DNA of 64,000 bases from Actinernus sp. WN-2022 (taxonomy: Eukaryota; Cnidaria; Anthozoa; Actiniaria; Actinernidae). The DNA is taken from contig JAOWCC010000019.1 of NCBI GenBank assembly GCA_030867875.1, forward strand, positions 31,725,976-31,789,975, written 5' to 3'. Made by a program: the position numbers and the translations under genes. Under the pieces are notes generated by a model that had not been told where the DNA came from, did not search any database, and worked only from the letters and a program-made list of their open reading frames with translations. Positions within the stretch are counted from its first letter, which is position 1. Each line of letters opens with the position of its first letter. Positions 61,966 through 64,000 of this stretch are shown here, piece after piece.

Positions 61966-64000
61966 ATCAGTAAGGTAGCCTCTCTTAGTATTTTTGGGCT
62001 ACCTGTGTTACCATATGGTACCCTCACTTAGTTGTTTTTCAGTATTTTTCAGTTTTTCACTCTGTTTGACTCGTATTCACTCGTGTTCGACTCATGTGGA
62101 GTTTTAGATCAGATCGGCAGGAAGAAAGAAAACTTAACTATAGTTTAATAGCCGACCTGAAAACATGGGTTTATCGCTAAGTTAATCTAAACTTATTGAC
62201 TTATTTGACAGCTTGTCATCTATTTTGATGTTTGAGGTAATTAAATCCTAGTTTGTGGTTTCCAAACTGTCAACACTTACGTTGGAATGCATCATGTCAT
62301 TTCATCCAAGAAAATCAGACGCCTCTCAGACAGGCGTCTGGTTTTCTCGAGGTTACTATTTTAACTATAGTAAAAAAAATATTAACCATAGTTTGGCTGG
62401 TTTACTACAGTTAACGTCCCAGTGTGACCTCAGCCATTGACTGTTTAACCAGTCCAACTTTCAACACTATAAAACAAAATTGTGACAACAAAAAGTCAAA
62501 AGTTTTAAAGAGCAATCAGAAACTGAGAATGAGGGCAACGGCAGTTCTGCATACTAATGACAAAAATATAAGCTTAATTTAATACTGTAGATTGTTGTAC
62601 TTTCCGAAATGAAACAAAATTACACTGTCTTACAATAAATAACTTACAATAAATCTGTATCACACAAACAACTTAAACAGGTTTATACTTAAAGTTAAAT
62701 TGTTAAAAATAATAGACGAGTTTCTCACTCTCAAAAGATATATAAAACACCATCTGGCATCTGCTAAAAATGCCAATTTTGCATGTAACAACTGTAATTT
62801 ATATATAAGTCAACATATATATCACTCAATAGAATAAATTTTTGTACAATACAAACATCTAAAATAACTGTAAAATAAACGCTACAATGTAACTATAAGC
62901 TATAAATAAAGTACAAAGTCAAATCACTCAAAGGAAGAATGATCATGCTGTAATGACTCTTATTTCAAAGTTATTTGCAACACAGCAGCAGAAACAGTTT
63001 GTAAACATGTTTATGGTAAAATAAATTGTAAATTCTGAACTTTAAACTGTAAACTGATAACAAAACTAGTGAGAAAAACATCCATAGTTCATACCTTCAC
63101 TCCGGGATCTTGGTCTGTGCAAAGCTGACAAGCCGGAACCATTTAAGTGCCAATCCTGTCACTAAGTAAATCTAAGCCTTATGATTGGCTAAAATAGCGG
63201 ATAGTACAAAATACGCAAATAAATAATTATTTTGAATGAAAATACAGTAACAATATAAACGCTGTTTGAGAATAAATAATTTTTATGTATAAAAATAAAT
63301 AAGTACATGATTCTCGGAGTCTCTCATCCATGAGACTTGTAGTTCATTCACGCTACTCGGCTTTTCTGGAAAATGCTCAAATAAAATATTCTGGAGTTCT
63401 TTTATTAATCGGTCTATTTTCAAAGGTTAGGAGATTCGAGTATCTACAATTCCACGACACACAAGCATGACATTTTCCGCGAACTGATTTCAATAATCAA
63501 TTAAATTAGATAGGGTTAATAATTGTCAGTGAGTGTTTGTTTACGCAGGCCAGTGTTTGTTTTGATCACAGCAAGCATTTTTCTAAAGCCAAATTTTAGA
63601 TACCTTCCGAATAAAATTTAAAGTTGTTTCATTTTCGTTTCGTGTCTGAAGAGTTTCACCTGATGCGGGTAATACTTTGATTCAATCTCAAAACGCCGAG
63701 TTGAGATGATTGGCTGTTTTCCAAATTGTTATATAATGCCGCGAGATAGTGTCAATTAAGTTTTCGTTATAGTATTATGACTTCATCACTTTGTGATGAG
63801 TTTAATAATAAAATATCCCGTCGGCTAAAGTATGTTTTATTTACGCTCGGCAAACTCCAAAGAGCGATCGCTTGAAAACAAGTACATGTACAATTACGAA
63901 GGCGATACTTTTGCGGCGAATTTTCAGCCAATTTTTAACACCCTTCTAAGCAAATAAAGTCGCTCTTATAGAAGAATTCATCTCCGTTGGTACAAATGGC
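61966..64000. other. No gene recognised
   Basis: AT-rich single-copy sequence with a small hairpin at 62310-62342 (AAATCAGACGCCTC/CAGGCGTCTGGTTTT). The frame 62255-62440 has no domain. Could be intergenic or intronic. Confidence 0.5.

Overview
The window is eukaryotic and looks like an anthozoan cnidarian, probably a stony coral (inference). It is AT-rich and intron-bearing, and it holds RING/B-box/filamin TRIM genes, DIRS-like and 5'-truncated LINE-like retroelement fragments, many short inverted-repeat transposons and one hammerhead-ribozyme element. No bacterial operon, CRISPR array or intact tRNA or rRNA gene is visible.

The main architecture is a collinear tandem duplication. Copy A runs from about 27 to 18618. 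Copy B runs from about 18868 to 55541 and follows copy A in the same order and orientation; B is roughly twice as long because of insertions. About 250 bases of unshared sequence (18619-18867) separate them. A wrongly joined pair of haplotypes would look the same and cannot be excluded from the sequence. Either way, each copy supplies an empty site for insertions in the other, so element ends and target-site duplications (TSDs) can be read directly.

Order inside each copy: a foldback MITE; a plus-strand DIRS-like reverse transcriptase fragment; a minus-strand DIRS-like RNase H/RT fragment; retroelement debris; an internally deleted LINE; a minus-strand two-exon TRIM gene (exon 2 at 9.5-10.4 kb and 27.9-29.2 kb; RING exon at 12.8-12.9 kb and 36.7-36.9 kb); a minus-strand LINE C-terminal fragment; a palindrome; two DNA-transposon derivatives; and a conserved non-coding tail. 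Copy B keeps an open TRIM reading frame (481 codons when the exons are joined). Copy A has a small deletion that shifts the frame before the filamin domain.

Elements found in only one copy include a 265-base hammerhead retrozyme-like insertion (A), two TTAA-flanked or TIR MITEs (A), a non-autonomous Helitron inserted exactly between A and T (B), an 8-bp-TSD G-rich MITE (B), a 66-bp perfect-hairpin MITE with a 10-bp TSD (B), LINE, gypsy and Harbinger-like fragments (B), a 1-kb palindrome (B, reduced in A) and a 5.1-kb hAT-like element filled with a palindromic satellite (B).

Beyond 55.5 kb the sequence is single-copy: an open frame whose second half is built from a palindromic 10-bp repeat, several foldbacks, a large diverged inverted repeat (57.46-58.99 kb), another G-rich 8-bp-TSD element, and AT-rich sequence with no recognisable gene to the end.
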